Of a stretch of DNA of 64,000 nucleotides, positions 15,248 through 23,168 are shown piece after piece. This stretch comes from Cellulomonas sp. URHE0023 (GTDB lineage: Bacteria > Actinomycetota > Actinomycetes > Actinomycetales > Cellulomonadaceae): positions 89,782-153,781 of the forward strand of contig NZ_JIAN01000011.1 of assembly GCF_000688475.1 (NCBI RefSeq). Reading direction: 5' to 3'. The notes beneath the pieces are model-generated. The model was not told the DNA's origin. It made no database searches and saw only the letters and a program-made list of their open reading frames with translations. The number at the start of each line of letters is the position of its first letter. The stretch's first letter is position 1. The position numbers and the translations under genes are program-made.

Positions 15248-16828
15248 ATGTTCGGACTTGAGCTCGTCGTCGTCCTCGGCGTGACGATCCTGGTGTGCGG
15301 GCTCGTCGGGCGGCGCATGCACATCGCGTCGCCGGTCCTGCTGCTGCTCGCCGGTGTGATGCTCGGCTTCGCACCGGCGCTGCGGCAGGCTCAGCTCCCG
15401 CCCGAGCTGATGCTCCTGGTGTTCCTGCCGCTCCTGCTCTACTGGGAGTCGCTGACGACGTCCCTGCGCGAGATCCGCGCCAACTTCCGCGGCATCGTGC
15501 TCACGAGCACGCTCCTGGTGGTCGTCACCGCGTGGGCGGTCGCCGCGACGGCACACGTGGCCGGCGTCCCGTGGGGACCTGCGTGGGTGCTGGGAGCAGC
15601 CCTCGCACCCACCGACGCGACGGCGGTCGGGGCACTGGCCCGGTTGCTCCCCCGCCGCACCGTCACCATCCTGCGGGCCGAGAGCCTCGTCAACGACGGC
15701 ACCGCGCTGGTCCTCTACGGTGTCGCCGTCGGGGTCACCGTGGGTGAGCAGACCCTCACGGCCGGGCACATCGCGTGGCTCGTGGTCCTGGCCTACGGTG
15801 GCGGCCTCCTCGTCGGCGCCCTGGTCGCGCTGCTCGGCGTGCAGGTCCGGCGGCGGGTCACCGACCCGCTGCTCAGCAACGTGGCCGTCCTGCTGCTGCC
15901 GTTCACCGCCTACCTGCTCGCCGAGCTCATCGAGGCCTCCGGAGTGCTGGCCGTGGTCGTCTGCGGGCTCGCCATGAGCCAGGTCGGCCCTCGGATCGGC
16001 CGCGCGGGGGCCCGCCAGCAGATGACCGCCTTCTGGACCGTGTCCACCTACCTGCTCAACGCCTCCCTGTTCGTCCTCGTGGGTATCGAGGCACAGACGG
16101 CCGCGCGCAACCTCGTGAGCATCGAGCCCGCCACCGCGGTCGTGGTCGTTCTGGCCGTCTGCGTCGTGATTCTCACGGTGCGACTGACCTTCCTCGTCGT
16201 GTCGGCGTACGCCATCCGGCTGCTCGACCGTCGCCCCGAGCAGCGGCTGCGTCGCATGAGCAACCGTGCGCGCGTGCTGAGCACCGTGGCCGGCGTCCGT
16301 GGTGCCGTCTCGCTCGCCGCTGCGCTGGCCGTCCCGACCACCCTGGCGTCCGGCGAGCCCTTCCCTGACCGGGACCTGATCATCTTCGTCACCGCCGGCG
16401 TCGTCGCGACGACGCTCGTCGTCCAGGGTCTGCTCCTCGCCCCGACCGCCCGCTGGGCGCATCTTCCGGACGACGACCAGGTCACCACCGAACGGCAGCT
16501 GGCTGAGCAGGTGGCGACCGAGGACGCGCTCGCGGCCATGGACGACCTCGCCCTCGAGCTGGGTACCGATGCGCGCATCGTCGGCCGACTGCGCGGCGAG
16601 TACGACAAGCACCTGCGCGTCCTGCGGGCCCGGGCATCCGACGACGAGTCGAGCGATCCCATGGTGCGCTACGCCGAGCAGGACACCGCGCTGCGTCTCG
16701 CGCTCCTGGGCCACAAGCGCGAGACGGTGCTGCGACTGCGCGACGAACGCAGGATCGACGACACGGTCCTGCGCCAGGTCCAGGCCCGTCTCGACATCGA
16801 GGAGCTCCGGCTCGCGCGCGGAGAGTGA
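15248..16828 (+). CDS. CPA1-type Na+/H+ antiporter
   Basis: A 526-residue monovalent cation/proton antiporter of the CPA1 (NhaP/NhaE-like) type. Twelve or so transmembrane helices occupy about residues 1-410; the ion-binding acidic motif is in ALAPTDATAVGAL (about 117-129) and RAESLVNDGTALVLYGVAVG (about 141-160). A cytoplasmic C-terminal domain of about 110 residues, rich in Glu and Arg helices, is typical of regulatory tails. The protein exchanges Na+ or K+ for H+ at the cell membrane for pH and salt tolerance. The ATG at 15248 follows AGGAGCGCTGACG. Confidence 0.92.
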   Translation: MFGLELVVVLGVTILVCGLVGRRMHIASPVLLLLAGVMLGFAPALRQAQLPPELMLLVFLPLLLYWESLTTSLREIRANFRGIVLTSTLLVVVTAWAVAATAHVAGVPWGPAWVLGAALAPTDATAVGALARLLPRRTVTILRAESLVNDGTALVLYGVAVGVTVGEQTLTAGHIAWLVVLAYGGGLLVGALVALLGVQVRRRVTDPLLSNVAVLLLPFTAYLLAELIEASGVLAVVVCGLAMSQVGPRIGRAGARQQMTAFWTVSTYLLNASLFVLVGIEAQTAARNLVSIEPATAVVVVLAVCVVILTVRLTFLVVSAYAIRLLDRRPEQRLRRMSNRARVLSTVAGVRGAVSLAAALAVPTTLASGEPFPDRDLIIFVTAGVVATTLVVQGLLLAPTARWAHLPDDDQVTTERQLAEQVATEDALAAMDDLALELGTDARIVGRLRGEYDKHLRVLRARASDDESSDPMVRYAEQDTALRLALLGHKRETVLRLRDERRIDDTVLRQVQARLDIEELRLARGE

Positions 16829-16921
16829 ACACCGCGGCCTGCCGCCGTCGCGTCACGAGCCAAGGACTCGACCCTGCGTGACTACTCACCGCCCGGTTCG
16901 TAGGATGCCTCGGCTCGTCTG

Positions 16922-17719
16922 TCAGGCAGGCAGCTCGAAGGGCAGGTCGAGCCCGTCCAGGGCGTGGCGGCACGAGCACTCGTCGTCGACCGGCAGTGCA
17001 GCGACGACCTCGGTGAGCACCGTGCGCAGCTCGGCGACGCTGCGCGCGAACTGCTCGAGAACGGCCTGGTGGCTGACGGCTCCTGCTGCCTCGACGCCGG
17101 CGTCCGCGTCGGTGACCACGGCCAGGCCGGTGTAGCAGAGGGCGAGCTCGCGGGCCAGGACCGTCTCCGGCATCCCGGTCATTCCCACGACGTCACCGCC
17201 CGCGACCGCGTTGCGCCGGGACTCGGCGCGCGTCGAGAACCGGGGGCCCTGGATGACCACGAGCGTCCCGCCGTCCACGACCGGCATCGGGCCCGACCGT
17301 ACGGCCGTGCGTCCCTGCGGGCAGTACGGGTCGGCGAAGCCGACGTGCACGACAGCACCGGGCGCGTCGTAGTACGTGGAGTCGCGGCCCCAGGTCGAGT
17401 CGATGATCTGGTCGGGGACGACGAGCGTGCCCGGCGCCAGGTCGGGGCGCAGCGCACCCACCGCGCCGGGCGCCAGGACGCGTCGCACACCGAGGCTGCG
17501 CAGCGCCCACAGGTTGGCCCGGTACGGCACACGGTGCGGCGGGAAGCGGTGGTCGGCGCCGTGCCGGGGCAGGAAGGCCACGTCCCGCCCACCGAGCCTG
17601 CCCACGTGGATTGAGTCGCTCGGGTCCCCGAACGGCGTCGTCACGGTGACCCGCGACGGGTCGACCAGCAGCTCGTACAGGCCTGATCCGCCGATGATCC
17701 CGATAGGCGATGCGTTCAT
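16922..17719 (-). CDS. mtnP: S-methyl-5'-thioadenosine phosphorylase
   Basis: A 265-residue purine nucleoside phosphorylase superfamily protein that splits methylthioadenosine to adenine and methylthioribose-1-phosphate. Family motifs: IGIIGGSGLYEL (phosphate-binding Gly-rich loop), FLPRHGADHRFPPHRVPYRANLWAL (substrate/phosphate His-Arg block), VVIQGPRFSTRAESR (about 155-170) and GMTGMPETVLARELALCYT (about 177-195). An ACCGTA box (TACGGT on the coding strand, 17731-17726) stands 6 nt before the ATG, suggesting a leaderless transcript. Distinguishing MTA phosphorylase from purine nucleoside phosphorylase relies on overall resemblance. It is divergent from the epimerase gene and shares its upstream region. 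Confidence 0.88.
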   Translation of the reverse strand: MNASPIGIIGGSGLYELLVDPSRVTVTTPFGDPSDSIHVGRLGGRDVAFLPRHGADHRFPPHRVPYRANLWALRSLGVRRVLAPGAVGALRPDLAPGTLVVPDQIIDSTWGRDSTYYDAPGAVVHVGFADPYCPQGRTAVRSGPMPVVDGGTLVVIQGPRFSTRAESRRNAVAGGDVVGMTGMPETVLARELALCYTGLAVVTDADAGVEAAGAVSHQAVLEQFARSVAELRTVLTEVVAALPVDDECSCRHALDGLDLPFELPA

Positions 17720-17768
17720 GCGGCGACCGTAGCCCGAGGTGAGAGCCCGAAGCCTTCGCTGCAGCGAT

Positions 17769-17787
17769 CCGTCAGGATCCCGTCATC
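17769..17787 (+). promoter_or_regulatory. Direct-repeat box, epimerase promoter
   Basis: CCGTCA (17769-17774) and CCGTCA (17780-17785) are 11 bp apart in the consensus CCGTCAGGnnnCCGTCATC. A weak -10 (GATGCT, 17821-17826) begins 35 nt after the second repeat and ends 6 nt before the epimerase ATG. Two further copies occur at 20724 and 24373. Confidence 0.75.
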
Positions 17788-17832
17788 GTCGCCGGCCTGC
17801 CGCACCGGGCGCGACCCGGAGATGCTGGAGGC

Positions 17833-18846
17833 ATGCGCGTCCTCGTCACCGGTGGAGCCGGGTTCATCGGCCGTCCCACCGTCCAGATCCTCGCCGCGGC
17901 CGGTCATGACGTGACCGTGCTCGACTCCCTGCGACCCGACGTGCACCCGGCCGCACCGCAGGTCCCCGGCGGGCGGCTGGTGCGCGGCGACGTCCGCGAC
18001 GAGGATCTCGTCGGGACGCTCACCCACGACGCGGACGTCGTGGTCCACCTGGCCGCGAAGGTCGGCCTCGGGGTCGACCTCGGCGACATCGTTGACTACG
18101 TCTCCTCGAACGACCTGGGAACCGCGTGCGTCCTGCGGGTCGCGGCGACCGAGGGTGTGGCCAAGGTCGTGTTCGCGAGCTCGATGGTCGTCTACGGGGA
18201 GGGTGCCTACGACTGCCCGGAGCACGGCAGGGTCGCGCCCGGACCGCGCAGACCGACGGACCTGGACGCGGGGATCTTCGACCCGCGCTGCCCCCGCTGC
18301 GACGCCGTTCTGGCGCCGACCCTGGTGGCCGAGGACGCGCCCCTCGATCCCCGGAACGTCTACGCAGCGACCAAGGTGCACGGCGAGCACCTGCTGTCCG
18401 CGTGGGTGCGGGAGACGGGCGGGAGCGCCGTCGCGCTCCGGTTCCACAACGTCTACGGCCCAGGATCCCCGCGGGACACGCCCTATGCGGGCGTGGCGTC
18501 GCTCTTCCGGTCCGAGCTGGCCGCGGGACGGCCTCCACGCGTGTTCGAGGACGGCGGCCAGCGCCGTGACTTCGTGCACGTGCACGACGTGGCGGCAGCC
18601 GTCGGCGCCGCAGCTCGCGCGGACACCGCGGGCTTCGCCGCGCTGAACGTGGGATCGGGCACGGTGACCACCGTCGGCGGCCTCGCCGAGGCGCTCGCTC
18701 ACGCGGTCGGCGGGCCGGAGCCGGTGGTGACCGGGCAGTACCGGCTCGGGGACGTCCGGCACGTCACTGCGTCGTCCGCACGGGCCCGTGAGGTGCTCGG
18801 CTGGCACGCGACGACGTCACTGGCGGACGGGCTCGCGCACAGCTAG
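17833..18846 (+). CDS. NAD-dependent epimerase/dehydratase
   Basis: A 337-residue extended SDR acting on a nucleotide sugar. The NAD loop is VTGGAGFIG (residues 5-13), the catalytic Ser region is FASSMVVYGEG (about 114-124) and the Tyr/Lys pair is in YAATKVHGEH (about 177-186). Between them sits an insertion with CPEHG and CPRC (about 131-160), a Cys/His set that could bind zinc and is uncommon in the family. The direct-repeat box lies 45 bp upstream. The stop overlaps that of the convergent sensor kinase by 4 bp. The sugar substrate is unknown; context suggests envelope or glycolipid synthesis. Confidence 0.88.
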   Translation: MRVLVTGGAGFIGRPTVQILAAAGHDVTVLDSLRPDVHPAAPQVPGGRLVRGDVRDEDLVGTLTHDADVVVHLAAKVGLGVDLGDIVDYVSSNDLGTACVLRVAATEGVAKVVFASSMVVYGEGAYDCPEHGRVAPGPRRPTDLDAGIFDPRCPRCDAVLAPTLVAEDAPLDPRNVYAATKVHGEHLLSAWVRETGGSAVALRFHNVYGPGSPRDTPYAGVASLFRSELAAGRPPRVFEDGGQRRDFVHVHDVAAAVGAAARADTAGFAALNVGSGTVTTVGGLAEALAHAVGGPEPVVTGQYRLGDVRHVTASSARAREVLGWHATTSLADGLAHS

Positions 18847-19949
18847 CTGGCCGGGAGCAGGACCTCGAACAGGCAGCCACCGTCGGTCGCCTCGACGCCC
18901 ACCCGCCCGCCGTGGGCCGCGACGACGGTGCCGACGATCGCCAGGCCGAGACCCGACGCGCCGACGCCGACGGGGACGCCGTGGCCCTGGAAGCCCTCGT
19001 CGAACACGTGCGCCCGGTCGTCGTCGGGGATGCCGCCGCACGTGTCCTCGACGGCGACCCGGACCTGACCGTCGGCGCGGCGACCCGCCACGCGCACCGT
19101 CCCGCCCGAGCCGCTGCTGCGCACCGCGTTGCCCACGAGGTTGTCGAGCACCCGGGCCAGCTCCTCGGAGACGCCGCGCACCCGCAGGCCCGGCTGCACG
19201 TCGACCTCGAGCGCGACGGACCGCGCGGCCGCACCCGCCGCCGAGTGGGCCAGCACCTCGTTGAGGACCTCGCTGAGCGGGACGTCGGTCGGGAGGGGCT
19301 GGGTGGGTACGGCCTCCGTGCGCGACAGCTCGGCGAGGTCGTCGATCATGCGTCCGAGCCGGTCGGTCGCCGCCTCGATCCCGGCGTACGCCGAGCCCGT
19401 GTCCACCAGGACCCCGTCGCGCAGCCCGTCGACCGTCGCGCGGATCCCGGACAAGGGCGACCGCAGGTCGTGGCTGACGAACGCCAGCACCTGGCGCCGC
19501 GCGGACTCCAGCGCCTGCTCGCGCGCGCGGGACGCCTCGAGGCTCGACCGGGTCCGCGCGAGCTCAGCTCCGAGCTCGGCCAGCTCGGCGGTGACCGGTC
19601 CGACGGCAGGCCCGGTGGACCCGGCAGCCAGCGCGCGGGCCTGCTCCCCCACGGACCGCACGTCCGCCAGCAGCATCCGACCGAGCAGCACGGCCAGGAC
19701 GACGGCCGGCACGGAGGACAGGACGAGGACCAGGCGGGCGACGGCCGCGTCGTGGTCCGACAGGAACATCGCACCGACGTTGATCCACAGGGCCAGCCCG
19801 ATCACCGCGGCCGGCACGAGCGCCGTCACCACGAGCGCGGCGACCAGCGAGGCGCGACGGACGCGGCTGACGACGAGGGCGCCCACGAGCCCGACGCCGA
19901 GCGCGCACAGCGCGGTCATGCCGGCCATGAACCACAGGTCCCGGCTCAT
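18843..19949 (-). CDS. Sensor histidine kinase
   Basis: A 368-residue membrane kinase. The N-terminal 100 residues contain three or four hydrophobic segments with almost no extracytoplasmic domain, so it may sense within the membrane. After a coiled linker (AELAELGAELARTRSSLEAS) comes the phospho-acceptor box FVSHDLRSPLSG, then the N box DNLVGNAVRSS, a slightly unusual G1 box VEDTCGGIPDDD, and ASGLGLAIVGTVVAAHGG. It overlaps the response regulator by 4 nt. The promoter box in the divergent region points to this system as regulator of the flanking sugar genes. Confidence 0.9.
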   Translation of the reverse strand: MSRDLWFMAGMTALCALGVGLVGALVVSRVRRASLVAALVVTALVPAAVIGLALWINVGAMFLSDHDAAVARLVLVLSSVPAVVLAVLLGRMLLADVRSVGEQARALAAGSTGPAVGPVTAELAELGAELARTRSSLEASRAREQALESARRQVLAFVSHDLRSPLSGIRATVDGLRDGVLVDTGSAYAGIEAATDRLGRMIDDLAELSRTEAVPTQPLPTDVPLSEVLNEVLAHSAAGAAARSVALEVDVQPGLRVRGVSEELARVLDNLVGNAVRSSGSGGTVRVAGRRADGQVRVAVEDTCGGIPDDDRAHVFDEGFQGHGVPVGVGASGLGLAIVGTVVAAHGGRVGVEATDGGCLFEVLLPAS

Positions 19950-20662
19950 CGCACCGCTCCGAGGGCTGCGGCGAGCTCGTCGGCCGTCGCGAGCCGGTAG
20001 CCGGTGCCGCGGACCGTCGTCAGGATCACGGGCGAGGCCGGGTCGGGCTCGAACTTGCGGCGCAGGCGCCGGACGTGGACGACGACGGTCGAGTCGTCGC
20101 CGAAGTCCCACCCCCACACGCGGCGCAGCAGCTCTCGGGTGCCGAACGTGGACCCGGCGTTCCGGGCGAGGAACATCAGTAGGTCGAACTCGCGCGGCGC
20201 GAGCGTCTGGGTGTCCCGGCCGAACGTCGCGGTGCGGATCGTCGGGTCGAGCGTCAGCGGACCGACCGTGAAGGGGCGGGAGCCGTCGCCCGGGTGGATG
20301 TCACCGCGTCGCAGCAGGGCGTGCAGCCGGAGCACGAGCTCGCGCGGGCTGAACGGCTTGGTCAGGTAGTCGTCGGCACCGAACTCCAGGCCGACGATCC
20401 GGTCGTCGACCGTGTCGAGGCCGGACAGGAGCACCACCGGGGTGCGGTCGGCGTCGAGCCGCATCTTGCGCAGCAGGTCCAGACCCGACGCACCCGGCAG
20501 ACGCACGTCCAGCACCACGGCGTCGGGGCGCAGCTCGCGCCACAACCGTTCGCCGTCGCGCGCGTCGCCGGCGACCTCGGCGTGCACGCCGTCGGCCTCG
20601 AGGTAAGCGGCGATGCTGCGCACCACGAGCTCCTCGTCGTCCACCACCAGAACCGTCGGCAT
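19946..20662 (-). CDS. OmpR-family response regulator
   Basis: A 238-residue transcription factor. The receiver has VVDDEE at the start, phospho-acceptor Asp in AVVLDVRLPGASG and Lys in YLTKPFSPREL. The winged-helix domain (about 130-228) contains LAPREFDLLMFLARN and RVWGWDFGDDSTVVVHVRRL and ends TTVRGTGYRLA. TAGCGT at 20674-20669 lies 6 nt before the ATG, a leaderless arrangement. The divergent GT2 gene shares its upstream region, which holds the direct-repeat box. OmpR-family proteins bind such 11-bp-spaced direct repeats, so this is the natural candidate for the three boxes at 17769, 20724 and 24373. Confidence 0.93.
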   Translation of the reverse strand: MPTVLVVDDEELVVRSIAAYLEADGVHAEVAGDARDGERLWRELRPDAVVLDVRLPGASGLDLLRKMRLDADRTPVVLLSGLDTVDDRIVGLEFGADDYLTKPFSPRELVLRLHALLRRGDIHPGDGSRPFTVGPLTLDPTIRTATFGRDTQTLAPREFDLLMFLARNAGSTFGTRELLRRVWGWDFGDDSTVVVHVRRLRRKFEPDPASPVILTTVRGTGYRLATADELAAALGAVR

Positions 20663-20723
20663 GGGGCAACGCTAGCCCGCAGGCCGTGACGTGCGGTCCG
20701 CTGCGAGCGTGGCTCCGGTCGAT

Positions 20724-20742
20724 CCGTCAGGCAACCGTCATC
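20724..20742 (+). promoter_or_regulatory. Direct-repeat box between the regulator and GT2 genes
   Basis: CCGTCA at 20724-20729 and 20735-20740, 11 bp apart, in CCGTCAGGnnnCCGTCATC. The -10 TAGCGT (20775-20780) of the GT2 gene begins exactly 34 nt after the second repeat and ends 6 nt before the ATG at 20787. The same site could act on the divergent response-regulator promoter. Confidence 0.78.
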
Positions 20743-20786
20743 CGGCGCACGACCCCCGGCCGGCGACCCCGTCCTAGCGTGAAGAG

Positions 20787-21437
20787 ATGACCGTGGACGT
20801 CGTTCTTCCCTGCCTCGACGAGGCGCCCGCCCTGCGTTGGCTGCTCCCCCGGCTTCCCGAGGGCACCCGCGCGGTCGTCGTCGACAACGGCTCGACCGAC
20901 GGCAGCGCGGCGGTCGCAGCGGAGCTCGGTGCTCTGGTCGTGCACGAGGACCGGCGGGGGTTCGGCGCGGCCTGCCACGCAGGCCTGCTGGCCGCGACCG
21001 CGGACGTCGTCGCGTTCATGGACGCCGACGGGAGCCTGGATCCGGCCCAGCTGCCCCGGGTGCTCGGACCGGTCCTGGACGGCGCCGCCGACCTGGTGCT
21101 CGGACGACGTCGCCCGACGACCGCGCGGGCCTGGCCGTGGCACCTGCGCTACGCCAACCAGGTCCTGACACGTCGCCTCGAACGACGCACCGGCCTCAAG
21201 CTGCACGACCTGGGTCCCATGCGAGCGGCGCGGCGTACCGCACTGGTGGACCTGGGGCTGACCGACCGCCGCTCCGGGTACCCGCTCGAGATGGTGGTGC
21301 GGGCCGCTGACGCGCACTGGCGCGTGGACGAGGTCGACGTCGACTACGCCCCCCGGACCGGCCGCTCGAAGGTCACCGGCACGCCGTTGGGGGTCGTGCG
21401 GGCGGTCCGCGACATGTCCGGGGTGCTGGCCTCATGA
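20787..21437 (+). CDS. Family 2 glycosyltransferase
   Basis: A 216-residue GT-A fold transferase with no C-terminal membrane helices. VDVVLPCLDEAPALRWLL opens the fold, VVDNGSTDGSAAVA (about 31-44) is the nucleotide-binding strand, and FMDADGSLDP (about 77-86) holds the metal-binding DxD. The acceptor-side block is LGPMRAARRTALVDLG and the C-terminal SGYPLEMVVRAA with YAPRTGRSKVTGT resembles dolichyl-phosphate-mannose-synthase-like enzymes, so a polyprenyl-phosphate acceptor is plausible. A leaderless promoter with the direct-repeat box precedes it. It overlaps the DUF2064 gene by 4 nt (ATGA). Confidence 0.88.
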   Translation: MTVDVVLPCLDEAPALRWLLPRLPEGTRAVVVDNGSTDGSAAVAAELGALVVHEDRRGFGAACHAGLLAATADVVAFMDADGSLDPAQLPRVLGPVLDGAADLVLGRRRPTTARAWPWHLRYANQVLTRRLERRTGLKLHDLGPMRAARRTALVDLGLTDRRSGYPLEMVVRAADAHWRVDEVDVDYAPRTGRSKVTGTPLGVVRAVRDMSGVLAS

Positions 21438-22078
21438 TGGTCGTCGTGCGGGCCGCCGACCGCGCCCGGACCCTGGTCCTGCTGGCGAAGGAACCGGTGC
21501 CGGGCCGCGTGAAGACCCGCCTGCACAGCGAGTTCTCGCCCGTCGAGGCGGCCGCGCTGGCGTCGGCGGCCATCGAGGACACCGTGCGCGTCATGGCGGC
21601 GGCAGACGCCGAGCACCGGCTCGTGGCGCTCGACGGTCGGGCCGGCCCGTGGCTGCCGGTCGGCTTCGACGTGGTCGCCCAGCCGGACGGCGACCTCGGG
21701 GCTCGGCTGACCGCCGCCGTCGATGCCGCGTTCGACCGCGGTGGTCCCGTGCTCCTCGTCGGGATGGACTCACCGCAGCTGTCGCTGGACGTGTCGTTCC
21801 AGGGGGCGGACGCCGTCCTCGGGCCGACGGACGACGGAGGTTTCTGGGCCGTCGGCCTGCGCGAACGGTGCCCCGGCGCCTTCGACGGCGTCCCGATGTC
21901 CACGGACCACACCGGCGCCGACCAGCTGGCGCGGCTGCGCCAGCTCGGCCTGACCGTGCGGATCCTGCCGACGCTGCGCGACGTAGACGAGCCCGCCGAC
22001 GCGTGCGCCGTGGCGCTCGCTCACCCGGGCACCCGGTTCGCTGCCGCCTGGCGGCGCCTGACCGCGGTCGACGTCTGA
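21434..22078 (+). CDS. DUF2064 / TIGR04282-type glycosyltransferase
   Basis: A 214-residue GT-A-like protein of the DUF2064 family. LVLLAKEPVPGRVKTRLHSEF near the N-terminus is the family signature. LLVGMDSPQLS (about 103-113) and VLGPTDDGGFWAVGLR (about 122-137) follow, the latter like the nucleotide-sugar/CTP-binding part of related cytidylyltransferases. Members annotated as arsenosugar transferases occur in other contexts; no arsenic gene is present here, so that role is not supported. It sits between the GT2 and methyltransferase genes with overlaps of 4 and 1 nt, hence a tight operon. Confidence 0.85.
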   Translation: MMVVVRAADRARTLVLLAKEPVPGRVKTRLHSEFSPVEAAALASAAIEDTVRVMAAADAEHRLVALDGRAGPWLPVGFDVVAQPDGDLGARLTAAVDAAFDRGGPVLLVGMDSPQLSLDVSFQGADAVLGPTDDGGFWAVGLRERCPGAFDGVPMSTDHTGADQLARLRQLGLTVRILPTLRDVDEPADACAVALAHPGTRFAAAWRRLTAVDV

Positions 22079-22716
22079 TGCGTCCGCACCCGCTGGCCGT
22101 CTACGAGTCGGCGCTGGACGGCGCAGCCGTGGTCGCGGTGGGCTCGGCCGGTGCGGTGGCGCTCGCGGTCGCCCGCTGGAGCGACGAGCCCGACGACGTC
22201 GACCACCTGATGCTCGCGCGGTGCGAGGCACCCGTGCTCGACGTCGGCTGCGGCCCCGGTCGGCTCGTGGGTGCCCTCAACGCCCGAGGAGTGCCGGCGC
22301 TCGGGATCGACGTGTCGCCGCGCGCGGTCGAGCAGACCCGCCGACGCGGTGCGATGGCCCTGCGCCGAGCCGTCGAGCAGCCCGTGCCGGCCGAAGGGCG
22401 CTGGGGCACCGTCCTGCTCGCGGACGGCAACATCGGGATCGGAGGTGACCCGGCGGCCCTCCTGCGCCGCTGCCGGCTGCTCGTCGGGCCCCGAGGCCTG
22501 GTGCTCGTGGAGACGGACGCCGACCCGGACGCCGACGACACCGAGCCGCTCACCCTCCGGTCTGCCGACGGGCACGTGAGCCGGCCCATGCCCTGGGCAC
22601 GCGTCGGCGCCCGAGCCATGGCCGTCCTCGCTCCCACTTGCGGCTTCATCGTCCTCGAGCAGTGGCAGCTGAAGGCCCGCACGGTGATGGCGCTCCGGGC
22701 GGTGGAACGGTCCTAG
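22078..22716 (+). CDS. SAM-dependent methyltransferase
   Basis: A 212-residue class I methyltransferase. The SAM-binding loop is VLDVGCGPGRLVGAL (about 57-71), followed by LGIDVSPRAVEQTRRRG (about 78-94) for the ribose-binding acidic residue and VLLADGNIGIGGDP (about 116-129) for the fourth motif. It overlaps the preceding gene by one base (TGATG) and is the third gene of the GT2/DUF2064/methyltransferase operon. Its stop overlaps the stop of the convergent membrane protein gene. The substrate is not evident; a lipid-linked sugar or its carrier is plausible from context. Confidence 0.87.
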   Translation: MRPHPLAVYESALDGAAVVAVGSAGAVALAVARWSDEPDDVDHLMLARCEAPVLDVGCGPGRLVGALNARGVPALGIDVSPRAVEQTRRRGAMALRRAVEQPVPAEGRWGTVLLADGNIGIGGDPAALLRRCRLLVGPRGLVLVETDADPDADDTEPLTLRSADGHVSRPMPWARVGARAMAVLAPTCGFIVLEQWQLKARTVMALRAVERS

Positions 22717-23168
22717 TCCGTCTCACGAGGCAGCAGGTCAGGGTCGGGCTCGGCGGGACGCCTCGGGGCCAGCGAGCCGACGACCGCGCCGACGAGCACC
22801 GCGAGGAGCAGGGCCGCACCGGCGAGCGCCAGCGAGGTCGTGGGCGCCACCGGTACCACCGAGTCGTTGCGACGACGGCTTGACGCACCCACGATCACCA
22901 CCGCGAAGATCGCGAGCACTCCTGCGCCCAGCGCACCGGCGCGCAGCGCCGGCCGCCAGGCCGGCCGGACCCGTGGCAGCACGACGAGCCCGAGCAGCAC
23001 CGCGATCGGCGCGAGCACCGCGTCGTGCACCGCGACGCCGCCGGCCATCCAGAGCACGATGCCCGGCCACTGGCGCTGTGGGATCGACGTCAGCCCGACC
23101 ACCGCACCGACGCCGACGAGTGCGACGCCGAACCCGAGCAGCGCGAGCCGTCCGGCGGACCACCTCAT
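22713..23168 (-). CDS. Hypothetical membrane protein
   Basis: A 151-residue protein with four predicted transmembrane helices (about 8-25, 38-60, 72-90, 110-135) and an Asp/Pro-rich tail. Its ATG at 23168 overlaps the stop of the molybdopterin oxidoreductase gene by 4 nt (ATGA), so it is translationally coupled to it. I do not recognise a family. A role as a small membrane partner of the oxidoreductase is suggested only by the coupling. An in-frame ATG at 23195 would add 9 residues inside the preceding gene. Confidence 0.72.
   Translation of the reverse strand: MRWSAGRLALLGFGVALVGVGAVVGLTSIPQRQWPGIVLWMAGGVAVHDAVLAPIAVLLGLVVLPRVRPAWRPALRAGALGAGVLAIFAVVIVGASSRRRNDSVVPVAPTTSLALAGAALLLAVLVGAVVGSLAPRRPAEPDPDLLPRETD

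Noticed and set aside
14582..16714. 710-residue minus-strand open frame over the antiporter gene
   Set aside because: Antisense of a clear CPA1 antiporter; composition is charged and repetitive with no fold signature.
21434..22078. Arsenosugar biosynthesis
   Set aside because: The DUF2064 family name suggests it, but no arsenic methylation, arsS-like or transport gene is in the cluster.
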